Positions 1-8,644 of a stretch of DNA of 64,000 nucleotides are shown piece after piece. The stretch's first letter is position 1. Each line of letters opens with the position of its first letter. Under the pieces are notes generated by a model. The model searched no databases, was not told the DNA's origin, and saw nothing but the letters and a program-made list of their open reading frames with translations. Source of the stretch: UBA6926 sp045562535 (GTDB lineage Bacteria > Chloroflexota > Dehalococcoidia > UBA6926); contig JBJKVP010000008.1 of NCBI GenBank assembly GCA_045562535.1, positions 62,001 to 126,000 on the forward strand, in the 5' to 3' direction. Made by a program: the position numbers and the translations under genes.

Positions 1-1172
1 TGAGCGGTCATGGTAGCATTTACAATACTTACTCTTTCTTCTGAGCTTCTTTCCATGAAACCACTTATAGCACTTGCCCTTAATACTGCAGTATCATATT
101 TGGCAATGTCTCCGTGGAAGATTATCTCCAGAGACTCTGGTTGCCCATCCAAAAGTTGCGAAATGAACTGGCCTACAGATACGCAAACAGGAATGAATGG
201 AGTGATCTCTTTGACCGTCTCCGCGGGAGCCAACGGTGCGTTAACGGCATACGACGGAGTTCGTCCTTCCATCACGTCAAGCATTTGCTCGACCACCTCG
301 TTAGCAACGCCATCTTGTGCTTCTGAAGTTGATGCTCCCAAATGAGGAGTTAACACCAATCTTGGATGGTTATAAGATTCTGATTTGTTAAGAGGCTCTT
401 CTGAGTATACGTCCAATGCAGCCCCTCCTATATCACCAGCGTGCAACGCATCCAACAAGGCACCTTCATCGATTAAGCCTCCTCGGGCACAATTTATCAA
501 AAGTGCTGTATTTTTCATATTGGCTATTTGTTCTTTACCAACCAAAAATTTTGAATCTTTAGCGAGTGGTGTATGAAGCGAGATAATATCTGCAGTTTTG
601 ATCAAATATTCAAAATCAACTAACTCAACTCCAGCGTTGACAGCATAATCTACAGATACAAAAGGATCATAGGCGATTAGTTTTACATCGAATGGTGCCG
701 CTTTTCTTGCAACTTCACTACCTATACGACCTAAACCAACCAAGCCTAAAGTTTTACCGCGAAGTTCAGTCCCCATAAAGTTTTTACGATCCCATCGACC
801 AGATACCATAGACGAATGCGCTTGTGGTACATGACGAACTAAGGACAAAATCAATGCGATTGTATGTTCCGCTGCTGCTACTGTATTAGAAGATGGTGCA
901 TTGACAACTACAATCCCTTTCTCGGTAGCTACTGGGATGTCAATATTATCCACACCGACACCAGCACGTCCAACCACCTGTAAATTTATTCCAGCATCAA
1001 GTATCTCTTTAGTAACTTGTGTATCGCTTCTAACTACCAGTCCGTCATAATCACCTATGATTTCAATTAATTCTGACTGGTTAAGTCCTAATTTTTCATC
1101 CACTTCGACCGAATGCGACCTGAACAACTCAATTCCTGATTGAGCGATTCTGTCTGATACTAACACTCGCAT
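1..1172 (-). CDS. serA: D-3-phosphoglycerate dehydrogenase, 3' end beyond window
   Basis: Oxidises 3-phosphoglycerate to 3-phosphohydroxypyruvate, the first step of serine synthesis, in the cytosol. I translated the minus strand from the ATG at 1172; the frame stays open to base 1, giving about 390 residues of a family usually near 525 long. It begins MRVLVSDRIAQSGIEL and carries the NAD-binding stretch GLVGLGRIGSEVARKA, the early VGRAGVGVDNID motif and the TPHLGAS segment typical of D-isomer 2-hydroxyacid dehydrogenases. The C-terminal ACT domain would lie outside the window, so feedback regulation by serine cannot be judged. It lies 27 bases downstream of a class V aminotransferase on the same strand, which fits a two-step serine operon. 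The identification is firm; only the end is missing. Confidence 0.93.
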   Translation of the reverse strand, partial: MRVLVSDRIAQSGIELFRSHSVEVDEKLGLNQSELIEIIGDYDGLVVRSDTQVTKEILDAGINLQVVGRAGVGVDNIDIPVATEKGIVVVNAPSSNTVAAAEHTIALILSLVRHVPQAHSSMVSGRWDRKNFMGTELRGKTLGLVGLGRIGSEVARKAAPFDVKLIAYDPFVSVDYAVNAGVELVDFEYLIKTADIISLHTPLAKDSKFLVGKEQIANMKNTALLINCARGGLIDEGALLDALHAGDIGGAALDVYSEEPLNKSESYNHPRLVLTPHLGASTSEAQDGVANEVVEQMLDVMEGRTPSYAVNAPLAPAETVKEITPFIPVCVSVGQFISQLLDGQPESLEIIFHGDIAKYDTAVLRASAISGFMERSSEERVSIVNATMTA

Positions 1173-1199
1173 GCTTTACCTCTAGTCCACACTTGGCTC

Positions 1200-2267
1200 T
1201 TATTTTAATATTTTTCTTAACACTTGAAGGGCTTCATCTATCTCTGCATCTGGAATATAACCCAAATGACCTATACGAAATATTGATCCGGATAGTTTTC
1301 CTTGGCCTCCAGCAAAAACCACTCCTTCAGATCGAGCTTGAGATCTGAATTCTGCTATATCCATACCATCTCCCGCATTGACAGCTGTAACAGTATTTGA
1401 GCAATAAAGTTCATCTTTAGGAAATAAGGAAAGCCCTGCTGATCTGACTTCTGCTCGAACCTTATCGGCAACTCGCTTGTGTCTCGCATGGATATTTTCA
1501 AGCCCTTCGTCAATCATCAATTCTAATGACTTATTTAGTGCGTTAAATAATGACAAAGCAGGAGTCCATGGAGTTTGTCCCCGTTTTGCATATTCACGGG
1601 CTGCAGCTAAATCAAAATAGGCCCTAGGCATTTTCGCTGTCGAATTCGCTTGCCATGCTCTATCACTCATGCTGACCATAGCTAATCCAGGAGGAACCAT
1701 CCATCCTTTCTGTGATCCAGTTACAACAACATCTAAATCCCAATCATCTATCGCGCAGGGTAGAGACCCAAGACTACTCACGGCATCAACTATAAGTAAT
1801 TTATCTCTACTTTTTACCTCTTTTGCAATTTCTTGAAGCGGGTTAGTAACTCCTGTTGAGGTTTCATTATGCGTTATCAGTACCGATGTAATCTCTGGAT
1901 CTCGATCTATATATGATGCGACTTCATTAGCTAATACAGGAAGACCCCAGTCTTTCCTGAGCCATATAACTTCCGCACCATAAATTTCTGCAATCTTCCC
2001 AAATCTATCTCCGAAAGAGCCTATAGAAACCGCTAAAATTTTTTCTCCAGGAGAAAGAACGTTAACAATTGCCGCTTCAAGGCCTCCTGAACCAGATGCA
2101 GTCAAAACTAAAACATCGTTGTCAGTCAAAAATAGTGTTTTTAGATTATCTGTTATCCTTGGTAACATTTTCGCGAATTCAGGTCCACGATGATCCACCA
2201 TAGGGCTCATCATAGTTTCCATAATATCGTCTGGAATGGGAGTAGGTCCTGGTGTCCTTAAGTTCAC
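1200..2267 (-). CDS. Class V aminotransferase (alanine/serine-glyoxylate aminotransferase type)
   Basis: PLP-dependent aminotransferase of 355 residues, the usual family length. The N-terminal RTPGPTPIPDDI and the GSQKG motif with the Schiff-base lysine near residue 187 are visible, as is the PLP-ring aspartate in VDAVSS near 161. Members are annotated as serine-glyoxylate, alanine-glyoxylate or purine catabolism aminotransferases. Directly upstream of serA it may instead act as the phosphoserine/phosphohydroxypyruvate aminotransferase replacing SerC; that is an inference from context. The start is GTG at 2267, chosen because an AGGAG ribosome site lies about 10 bases before it and the protein aligns from there. 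The 119 bases between this gene and ribF hold no gene and probably the promoter of this pair. Confidence 0.85.
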   Translation of the reverse strand: MNLRTPGPTPIPDDIMETMMSPMVDHRGPEFAKMLPRITDNLKTLFLTDNDVLVLTASGSGGLEAAIVNVLSPGEKILAVSIGSFGDRFGKIAEIYGAEVIWLRKDWGLPVLANEVASYIDRDPEITSVLITHNETSTGVTNPLQEIAKEVKSRDKLLIVDAVSSLGSLPCAIDDWDLDVVVTGSQKGWMVPPGLAMVSMSDRAWQANSTAKMPRAYFDLAAAREYAKRGQTPWTPALSLFNALNKSLELMIDEGLENIHARHKRVADKVRAEVRSAGLSLFPKDELYCSNTVTAVNAGDGMDIAEFRSQARSEGVVFAGGQGKLSGSIFRIGHLGYIPDAEIDEALQVLRKILK

Positions 2268-2386
2268 TAATTTAAACTCCTAATCGATCAATAATTGCTA
2301 TACAAGACTATCAATCCAATAGCATCATTGTAATTATATGTCAGTAACATGACTTGAGGCTACCTGCAATAAAGAGATTTACACAC

Positions 2387-3319
2387 TCAGTGTTTAGAAA
2401 AATATTCCCTAGTGATCTCGACATCTGCTGCAATTTGTTCAGTGAGTTTATCTACACTTTCAAATTTAATCTCGCCTCGAACTCTGTGCAAGAATTCTAC
2501 TTTTATCGTCTCATCATAGATCATTTGGTCAAAATCTAAAATGTATGTTTCCACTGATGTCATTTTGTCCCCGAATGTAGGATTATCACCTATGTTGGTC
2601 ACAGATCTATAAATATTTTCTCCTAGTGTTGTAGACGTTACATAAACGCCATCTAAAGGGATAATCCGATTGCTTGGAACATCTAAGTTAGCGGTTCTAT
2701 AACCAATGGTCTGGCCTCTCTGGTGCCCTTTTTTTACCACTGATTCAATAGAATAAGGGCGTCCTAGAAGCTCATTCGCGGATGCGACATCCCCTATTTC
2801 ACTCAATAGTTCTCTCAGACGGGTACTGCTCACTCGACCATCGGAAATATTAGTAGAACTAATAGATTCTACTGTGAAACCTCTATCTTGACCGATTTTT
2901 TTTATGACTTCAATCGTCCCTTTGCGCTTGTACCCCAATGCAAAATCAGGGCCAACAATCAGATGTTTTAGATTTAAGTTATCCACTAGGTAGCCTATAA
3001 AACGTTCAGCTTCTACTGAAGCAAGATCTGTATCGAAAGTTAGAGGTAAAACCACATCTAAACCCAAACCTGCAAGAACATCAATTCTTTCTTGCAGAGC
3101 CATTAAATAATAAAACGGGGTTCCAGGCCTCAAGGTCTGTCTAGGGCTATCTTTAAACGTGATACACCCTGAAAGAAGTCCTTCTTTCTTAGCTCTATTA
3201 ACTACAGCACTTATGATGGCTTGATGGCCTCTATGAACACCATCAAAAGTTCCAATAGTAAGGATTGTACCTCGAGGAACATTCAAGCTTTGAATTTCCT
3301 GTAGCGCTGCTAAAGACAC
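2387..3319 (-). CDS. ribF: Bifunctional riboflavin kinase / FAD synthetase
   Basis: Phosphorylates riboflavin to FMN and adenylates FMN to FAD in the cytosol. The 310-residue length matches the bifunctional bacterial enzyme. The nucleotidyltransferase motif GTFDGVHRGH is at residues 23-32, followed by the FAD synthetase core, and the C-terminal half holds the riboflavin kinase domain (KKGHQRGQTIGYRTANLD, then DGVYVT and NIGDNPTFG). The gene is 21 bases downstream of aroH and appears to be the last gene of the long housekeeping transcript. Placing ribF beside aromatic-pathway genes is not a functional link I can support. Confidence 0.95.
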   Translation of the reverse strand: MSLAALQEIQSLNVPRGTILTIGTFDGVHRGHQAIISAVVNRAKKEGLLSGCITFKDSPRQTLRPGTPFYYLMALQERIDVLAGLGLDVVLPLTFDTDLASVEAERFIGYLVDNLNLKHLIVGPDFALGYKRKGTIEVIKKIGQDRGFTVESISSTNISDGRVSSTRLRELLSEIGDVASANELLGRPYSIESVVKKGHQRGQTIGYRTANLDVPSNRIIPLDGVYVTSTTLGENIYRSVTNIGDNPTFGDKMTSVETYILDFDQMIYDETIKVEFLHRVRGEIKFESVDKLTEQIAADVEITREYFSKH

Positions 3320-3340
3320 TGGTCGATCATCTCCTATAAA

Positions 3341-3715
3341 TTATTTTTCATCTAGGCCACGTTTTCTAAGTTCCGACGCTCGTTTCAGATAAACGTGATG
3401 AATATCGCTTTTCGGTTTGTGGGTATTTACTAGTAATAACACTCTAATACATTTGGTAGGTGCCCCGGGAACAGGACTTTCTTGTGCGGATATGAAGGCG
3501 CCGTCGGTCCAATTTAAGCGGACTCTTGCTGCTTCAGCCGGAAAAGCGGCTACTATATCGGGTGTAACGGTAAAAATCGCAGTTGCGATATCATCTAATG
3601 ACAACTCGTTTTCGCTAATTAATTGTTTCAATAGATCTTCCGTAGAGTCTAATATTTCTTCACGAATATCATTCTCGACAGTCGTGGCTCCTCTGATACC
3701 CCTCAACTGTGTCAT
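3341..3715 (-). CDS. aroH: Chorismate mutase, AroH type
   Basis: Converts chorismate to prephenate for phenylalanine and tyrosine synthesis. At 124 residues it matches the monofunctional trimeric AroH class of Bacillus rather than the helical AroQ class. Visible features are the N-terminal MTQLRGIRGATTVEND with the substrate-binding arginine, an FTVTPDIVAAFPAEAAR segment, and CIRVLLLVNT holding the second active-site arginine. It sits between trpA (48 bases upstream) and ribF. Having a chorismate-using enzyme of the Phe/Tyr branch beside trpA of the Trp branch gives a small aromatic amino-acid pair inside a housekeeping operon. Confidence 0.95.
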   Translation of the reverse strand: MTQLRGIRGATTVENDIREEILDSTEDLLKQLISENELSLDDIATAIFTVTPDIVAAFPAEAARVRLNWTDGAFISAQESPVPGAPTKCIRVLLLVNTHKPKSDIHHVYLKRASELRKRGLDEK

Positions 3716-3763
3716 ATGTATTAACCCTCACAATCTTAGAATTAGATTCTGCCAATAATAACT

Positions 3764-4555
3764 TTAAAGGCCTTCCTTCAAATCAGAAACGTACGCCTTT
3801 ATTGCCTCAGCAAGATCTCCTTCTAGATTTTTATTAATTTTATCGACAAAAGCACTGCCTATAATAACTGCATCTGCAACTCCTGAAACTTCCCTAACAT
3901 GTAGGGGAGTGGAAATGCCAAATCCTAGTGCAACTGGCATATCGGTTTCCTGTTTAACTTTCTTCACAAGCTCTATCCCTTGCATATCTAGCGTGGATCG
4001 CGCCCCAGTGACACCAGCAACGCTAACACAGTAAATAAAAGATTTCGTATGTTTTATAACCTGCGTAATCCGATCTGAACCGCTTGTGGGAGCTAACAAA
4101 TAAATTAGATTAATACCGTAATCGTTCAGAGCATTCTCTAACAGATTAGATTCTTCTGGTGGCAAGTCAGGTACAATTAAACCATCAACTCCACATGATT
4201 TACATGTTTTTGCTAGATCTTGGATACCGTATTGTAGAAAGGGGTTGTAATAACCCATTAGTATTATCGGAGTATCTGGAGCATACGTTCTCAGGGAAAC
4301 CGATAGATCAAGACAATCCTGCAATGTCACTCCTTGAGACAAAGCCGCAGTCGAAGCATTTTGAATGGTTGTTCCATCAGCTAAAGGATCGCTATAAGGT
4401 ACCCCGATTTCTATCATGTCAGCTCCAGCATCGATGGCTGATTTAATAATCACAGAAGTCGCTTCTAAATCAGGGTATCCGGCAGTAATATACAAAGATA
4501 AAGCTGCCCGGTTAGTTTCCCTCGTCATTTTGAATAGATTTTTTACACGATTCAT
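3764..4555 (-). CDS. trpA: Tryptophan synthase alpha chain
   Basis: Cleaves indole-3-glycerol phosphate to indole and glyceraldehyde-3-phosphate as part of the alpha2-beta2 tryptophan synthase. The 263 residues match the family. The catalytic glutamate and aspartate lie in MIEIGVPYSDPLADG, and the phosphate-binding end VALGFGIS and ADAVIIGSAFV are present. The start codon overlaps the stop of the CPBP protease gene by four bases (ATGA), indicating translational coupling. No trpB or other trp gene is nearby, which is unusual because trpB normally precedes trpA. Confidence 0.96.
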   Translation of the reverse strand: MNRVKNLFKMTRETNRAALSLYITAGYPDLEATSVIIKSAIDAGADMIEIGVPYSDPLADGTTIQNASTAALSQGVTLQDCLDLSVSLRTYAPDTPIILMGYYNPFLQYGIQDLAKTCKSCGVDGLIVPDLPPEESNLLENALNDYGINLIYLLAPTSGSDRITQVIKHTKSFIYCVSVAGVTGARSTLDMQGIELVKKVKQETDMPVALGFGISTPLHVREVSGVADAVIIGSAFVDKINKNLEGDLAEAIKAYVSDLKEGL

Positions 4556-5274
4556 ACACTTACCATTATTATAATCACACTAATAAGATTAAAAGCTGAA
4601 TGAACCAAAATTGGTGTCATCAGATTAGTAGTCTGATGATACACATAAACGAGTATCAAACCAATAAAAAATGCGATAATGGCGTTCGCAGCAACAATAT
4701 GAGCTAAACCAAATAATAAAGAAGTGGCAATTGCAGATATAATGACTCCGTAACGGTTTGCAATAGAGGGATAAACAAAACCACGAAAAAATATCTCTTC
4801 TACGACCGGAGCTATAAATATAGCCATGAATCCAAACACCAACAATGATTCTTGGTTTTGGGTGATCACTTCCGGTAATGTTGATGGTTGTAAATATTCA
4901 ACGTCAAAAATAGCTCTGATCACAGCGTAAACTACTGGAACTAAAAAGGTTAATAATATTCCCAAAGGAACGAACTTTAACAAAAGGGACATTTCTGGTT
5001 TCTTAATACCTAAGCTGCTAATCTTGGACTGTTTTCCACGAATTGCAATAACCCACACCGATATAAGCATAGCTATCTGAGTAATAAAACTCATAATCAA
5101 AACATAAACTTGCGCAATCTGATAATCTGGCAGGAAAGCAGTAAATTTGCTTAGTATATAAGCAAGGCCTATCGAAGCAATTATGGGAATTAATAAACTT
5201 ATTAAGACGGATAATAGCGTTGCTTTAATTCCCCAAGAAATTTCAGGGAAAATTAATTTGCTATTCTGCACCAT
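4552..5274 (-). CDS. CPBP (CAAX/Abi) family intramembrane metalloprotease
   Basis: Integral membrane protein of 240 residues with roughly seven hydrophobic segments. The CPBP signature EEIFFRGFVYP lies near residues 160-170, and a second histidine motif GLAHIVAANAI follows; these supply the glutamates and histidines thought to bind the catalytic metal. Family members cleave prenylated proteins, process peptides or give immunity to bacteriocins; the substrate here is unknown. It lies 47 bases downstream of a PadR-like regulator, which could control it, and is translationally coupled to trpA. The family assignment is good and the function open. Confidence 0.85.
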   Translation of the reverse strand: MVQNSKLIFPEISWGIKATLLSVLISLLIPIIASIGLAYILSKFTAFLPDYQIAQVYVLIMSFITQIAMLISVWVIAIRGKQSKISSLGIKKPEMSLLLKFVPLGILLTFLVPVVYAVIRAIFDVEYLQPSTLPEVITQNQESLLVFGFMAIFIAPVVEEIFFRGFVYPSIANRYGVIISAIATSLLFGLAHIVAANAIIAFFIGLILVYVYHQTTNLMTPILVHSAFNLISVIIIMVSV

Positions 5275-5321
5275 AATTGTAAATCCAAACTTTTAGAAGA
5301 ATAAATTTTCTATTACTTGAG

Positions 5322-5690
5322 TCAAAAGATTCTTTTGAATTCTGATAAAAACAGTTCGATAAATTTAGCCCGATTTGCTAGATTAAGAGCTTCTTCAAAA
5401 ATGGCATCTCTTCCTCGCGGTGTAATTTCATAAATCCGTCTCCGCGGCCCTTTACCTTCGAAATGGATCCATCGAGAACTAATCTTCCCTTCAGATTCCA
5501 TCCTCCTTAATCCTCTGTAAACATTTCCTCCATCAGCAGAATTAGGAATAAAACCTCTGCTCTTTAATTCTTCGAGTAAAGCGTAACCATGCCTAGGTTG
5601 TTCCATAATAAGTAGCAATACTGCAGGCTGTACTAATCCCCATGAAGAAAGTTTATGGGATTGTTCTTCTTCGTTTTGATTTGACATCAT
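5322..5690 (-). CDS. PadR-family winged-helix transcriptional regulator
   Basis: Small DNA-binding protein of about 122 residues. The PadR fold is visible in the run HGYALLEELKSRGF, the recognition-helix region GNVYRGLRRMESEG and the wing PRRRIYEITPRGRD. PadR proteins usually repress a neighbouring gene in response to small molecules; the CPBP protease just downstream is the obvious candidate target, by inference. I place the start at the ATG at 5690 (a second ATG follows at once). A TTG at 5714 would overlap proS by 17 bases, whereas 5690 begins eight bases after the proS stop with AAAGAT in front. Confidence 0.85.
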   Translation of the reverse strand: MMSNQNEEEQSHKLSSWGLVQPAVLLLIMEQPRHGYALLEELKSRGFIPNSADGGNVYRGLRRMESEGKISSRWIHFEGKGPRRRIYEITPRGRDAIFEEALNLANRAKFIELFLSEFKRIF

Positions 5691-5697
5691 ATTATCT

Positions 5698-7398
5698 TTA
5701 GACGATGGCCTCAATTATTTTTTCAACATCGTCTAAAGGAATGTTAATTGATTCGGTGTTTGCATCTCTTCTGTTTTTTATTTCAACAGTATTACCATTT
5801 TTTAAAGATCTAGCGCTCACCGTTGCTCTTACAGGAATTCCTATTAAATCTGCATCGGCAAATTTAACCCCTGGTGACTCGTCTCGATCATCTAAAATAG
5901 TTTCGATCCCTCGTTCTACAAGCGTGTCATATAGCTGATTTGCAGCATCACGAACGGCAACATTATCACTGTTTAAAGAGATTATTATTATCTGAGCAGG
6001 AGATATCGCTTTTGGGAAAACAATCCCATTCTCATCATGGTTACTTTCAACAGCGGCTCCCAATATTCTTCCGACCCCAATCCCATAACACCCCATAATC
6101 AAAGATTTTTCTATACCGTCACGATCCAAGAATGTGGCTCCAAATGTGTCACTGAAATTTGTTCCTAACTTGAACACATGGCCAACTTCTATACCTCTCT
6201 TGATCTTCAGCTTTCCATCGCACTCGGTGCATAGTTGATTTTCTTGCACTCTGTTTAAATCAACAAATTCGTCGATTGAAAAATCAATTCGATGGCGAGC
6301 ACCTGTGTAGTGATAATCAACTTTATTAGCACCGACAATAAAATCAACATCATTATCTACAGAAGGGTCTGCAATAATGCGCATACCTTGTAAACCTATT
6401 GGGGATATAAAACCCGGTTCTAGACCTTGATCTTTAACTTCAGCATCAGAAGCAATACGTAAATCTTGTGCGTTTAAATAATTAGATAGCTTTGTTTCAT
6501 TAACGTCTAAATCGCCCCGAATCATCACTATCACAATGTTACCATCAGAAATATATACAACACTCTTCAATATTTTTGCTTTTGAAACTCCAAACGTTTT
6601 GCTCAATTCTTCAATGGTCTTAACACTTGGTGTTTCTATTTCCTTTAAACCGTCTTTACTATTGTCTAAAATATTACCAATTTTAGATTCAGCTTTTTCC
6701 ATATTGGCGGCATAATCACAACTGTCGCACAAAACAATTTCATCCTCTCCAGTATCTGTGAGTAATATAAATTCTTGAGAATCCTTGCCTCCAATAGCTC
6801 CACTATCTGCTTCAACGGCTCTAACATCTAGACCACATCGCTCAAAAATACTTCGATAAGCTCCAACCATTCTGTCATATGTTTTATCAAGATCATTTTG
6901 ACTAGCATGGAAAGAGTACGCATCTTTCATAGCAAATTCCCTAACTCTAATTAACCCAGCTCTAGGTCGAGCTTCGTCACGGAGTTTTGTCTGAATTTGA
7001 TAAAGATTTACCGGAAGATCTCTGTAACTTTGTATATGTCCTGTGACAAGTTTGGTTACTACTTCTTCATGGGTAGGGCCTAATACAAGATCTCGATCTT
7101 TTCTATCTTTTAAGCGAAAAAGTGTATCACCAAAAGCACCCAACCTACCGCTTTTTTCCCAAATATCTTCAGGTTGAAGTGTAGGTAATAGAACTTCTTG
7201 CGCTCCGGCTAAATCCATTTCTTCCCTGATGATATTTTCGATCTTTTTTAGTGAACGGAAAGCTAAGGGTAAGTAACTATACACTCCTGCAACCAACTGG
7301 TTAATAAAACCGGCTTTAATCAGAAGCCGATGACTATTTGTATCTGCATCGGCAGGGTTTTCCCTTGATGTTTTTCCAAATAATTGAGAGAGCCTCAT
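5698..7398 (-). CDS. proS: Prolyl-tRNA synthetase, bacterial type
   Basis: Charges tRNA-Pro. The 566 residues fit the bacterial ProS form with an inserted editing (YbaK-like) domain. The class II core shows GFINQLVAGVYSYLPLAFR near the N terminus, motif 2 in RDEARPRAGLIRVREFAMKD and motif 3 in YGIGVGRILGA. The editing insertion occupies roughly residues 225-380, between motifs 2 and 3, with KSVVYISDG near its start. An anticodon-binding domain closes the protein. It lies 31 bases after ispG, in the common order rseP-ispG-proS. Confidence 0.97.
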   Translation of the reverse strand: MRLSQLFGKTSRENPADADTNSHRLLIKAGFINQLVAGVYSYLPLAFRSLKKIENIIREEMDLAGAQEVLLPTLQPEDIWEKSGRLGAFGDTLFRLKDRKDRDLVLGPTHEEVVTKLVTGHIQSYRDLPVNLYQIQTKLRDEARPRAGLIRVREFAMKDAYSFHASQNDLDKTYDRMVGAYRSIFERCGLDVRAVEADSGAIGGKDSQEFILLTDTGEDEIVLCDSCDYAANMEKAESKIGNILDNSKDGLKEIETPSVKTIEELSKTFGVSKAKILKSVVYISDGNIVIVMIRGDLDVNETKLSNYLNAQDLRIASDAEVKDQGLEPGFISPIGLQGMRIIADPSVDNDVDFIVGANKVDYHYTGARHRIDFSIDEFVDLNRVQENQLCTECDGKLKIKRGIEVGHVFKLGTNFSDTFGATFLDRDGIEKSLIMGCYGIGVGRILGAAVESNHDENGIVFPKAISPAQIIIISLNSDNVAVRDAANQLYDTLVERGIETILDDRDESPGVKFADADLIGIPVRATVSARSLKNGNTVEIKNRRDANTESINIPLDDVEKIIEAIV

Positions 7399-7429
7399 AA
7401 TTTTTCACTGACAACTGAACTATTCATTT

Positions 7430-8560
7430 TTATTCAGGGTCAATTTTCTCCATCTCTTCAATCAACGCTGTAAGAAACTCGGACTCTGGAACCACTTTTA
7501 CCTTTTGGCCTTTTCTAAATATGATGCCTCGACCAACTCCTGCAGCTATACCGATATCAGCATCTTTAGCTTCACCTGGCCCATTAACCTCGCACCCCAT
7601 AACAGCTACTTTAATTGGTTTATCAAATTTTTTCAGGGCTTCATCGACCATATTTGCATACTTAACAATATCCACATCGGCCCTCCCACATGAGGGGCAT
7701 GCAACTAGAGTCACTCCTTTATTACGTAGATTCAGTGATTTAAGTATCTCGTAACCCGCTTCTACTTCTAAAACTGGATCACCTGCCAAAGACACCCTAA
7801 TAGTATCCCCAATTCCCATGGCCAGCAAAGTACCAAGACCTACTGCGCTTCTTATAGAGCCATTTAACGGGGTACCAGCCTCCGTTATGCCCAAATGCAA
7901 TGGATAATCAACTGCATCGGATAATCTCGTATAAGCGTCCACAGTCATCGGAACATCAAATCCTTTGACTGATATTTTTATCTGGTCAAAATCCATGTCT
8001 TCTAATATGGCAATTTCCCAAAGAGCTGTGTTGACCATATGATCTACAACACTATAATCAACATCGGTTTGTTTACTATCTTTTGCAAGTTTATTAACTC
8101 CATCTGCAAGTCTATGGAAGTCGCCTGTTTTTCCTATTCCGCCAATGGGTGGTAAACTTCCAAAATTAACACCAATCCTTATAGGTATTGATCGTAACTT
8201 TGCAGCTGCCACTACCTCGCGAACTTTATCTGCATCTCTAATATTTCCTGGATTTAAACGTAACCCATCAACACCACTTTCAATTGATTTTAGCGCCAAA
8301 TTATGGTGAAAGTGGATATCCGCAACAAGAGGTATATTGATTTTTTTCTTTATCTCAGCTAATGCCTCTGCTGCTGCTAGGTCTGGAACAGCACAACGAA
8401 TAATCTCGCAGCCAGCGTCTTGCAATTCTTTTATTTGTAAAACTGTACTGTCGACGTCTCTGGTATCAGTCTTAGTCATCGACTGAACTGAAACAGGCGC
8501 GTCACCGCCAATAACGGTACCGCCCATTGTGATCTGTTTCGTTAATCTTCGCTCGAACAT
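7430..8560 (-). CDS. ispG: 4-hydroxy-3-methylbut-2-enyl diphosphate synthase (flavodoxin/ferredoxin)
   Basis: Iron-sulfur enzyme of the MEP isoprenoid pathway, converting MEcPP to HMBPP. The 376 residues are typical. The TIM-barrel half begins ITMGGTVIGGDAPVSVQSM, and the C-terminal [4Fe-4S] domain has its cysteines in CPSCGRADVD and MGCEVNGPGEA. Together with dxr upstream and uppS, the block supplies isoprenoid precursors and the undecaprenyl carrier. It follows rseP with an 84-base gap, the longest in this part of the operon, where an internal promoter is possible though I see no convincing one. Confidence 0.97.
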   Translation of the reverse strand: MFERRLTKQITMGGTVIGGDAPVSVQSMTKTDTRDVDSTVLQIKELQDAGCEIIRCAVPDLAAAEALAEIKKKINIPLVADIHFHHNLALKSIESGVDGLRLNPGNIRDADKVREVVAAAKLRSIPIRIGVNFGSLPPIGGIGKTGDFHRLADGVNKLAKDSKQTDVDYSVVDHMVNTALWEIAILEDMDFDQIKISVKGFDVPMTVDAYTRLSDAVDYPLHLGITEAGTPLNGSIRSAVGLGTLLAMGIGDTIRVSLAGDPVLEVEAGYEILKSLNLRNKGVTLVACPSCGRADVDIVKYANMVDEALKKFDKPIKVAVMGCEVNGPGEAKDADIGIAAGVGRGIIFRKGQKVKVVPESEFLTALIEEMEKIDPE

Positions 8561-8644
8561 ATTCTATTGCTATATTCTACTAGTAAACGTAGCGATTTTA
8601 CCAGCATTTAGATCTTAAAATGATTTTAGAAACCAAAGTACAAG

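Noticed and set aside
10..345. Open frames on the plus strand at the left edge
   Set aside because: They are antisense to serA, whose minus-strand frame is open from 1172 to the edge and has clear motifs.
5690..5714. TTG start of the PadR-like gene inside proS
   Set aside because: No ribosome site, and two ATGs just after the proS stop give the normal family N terminus.
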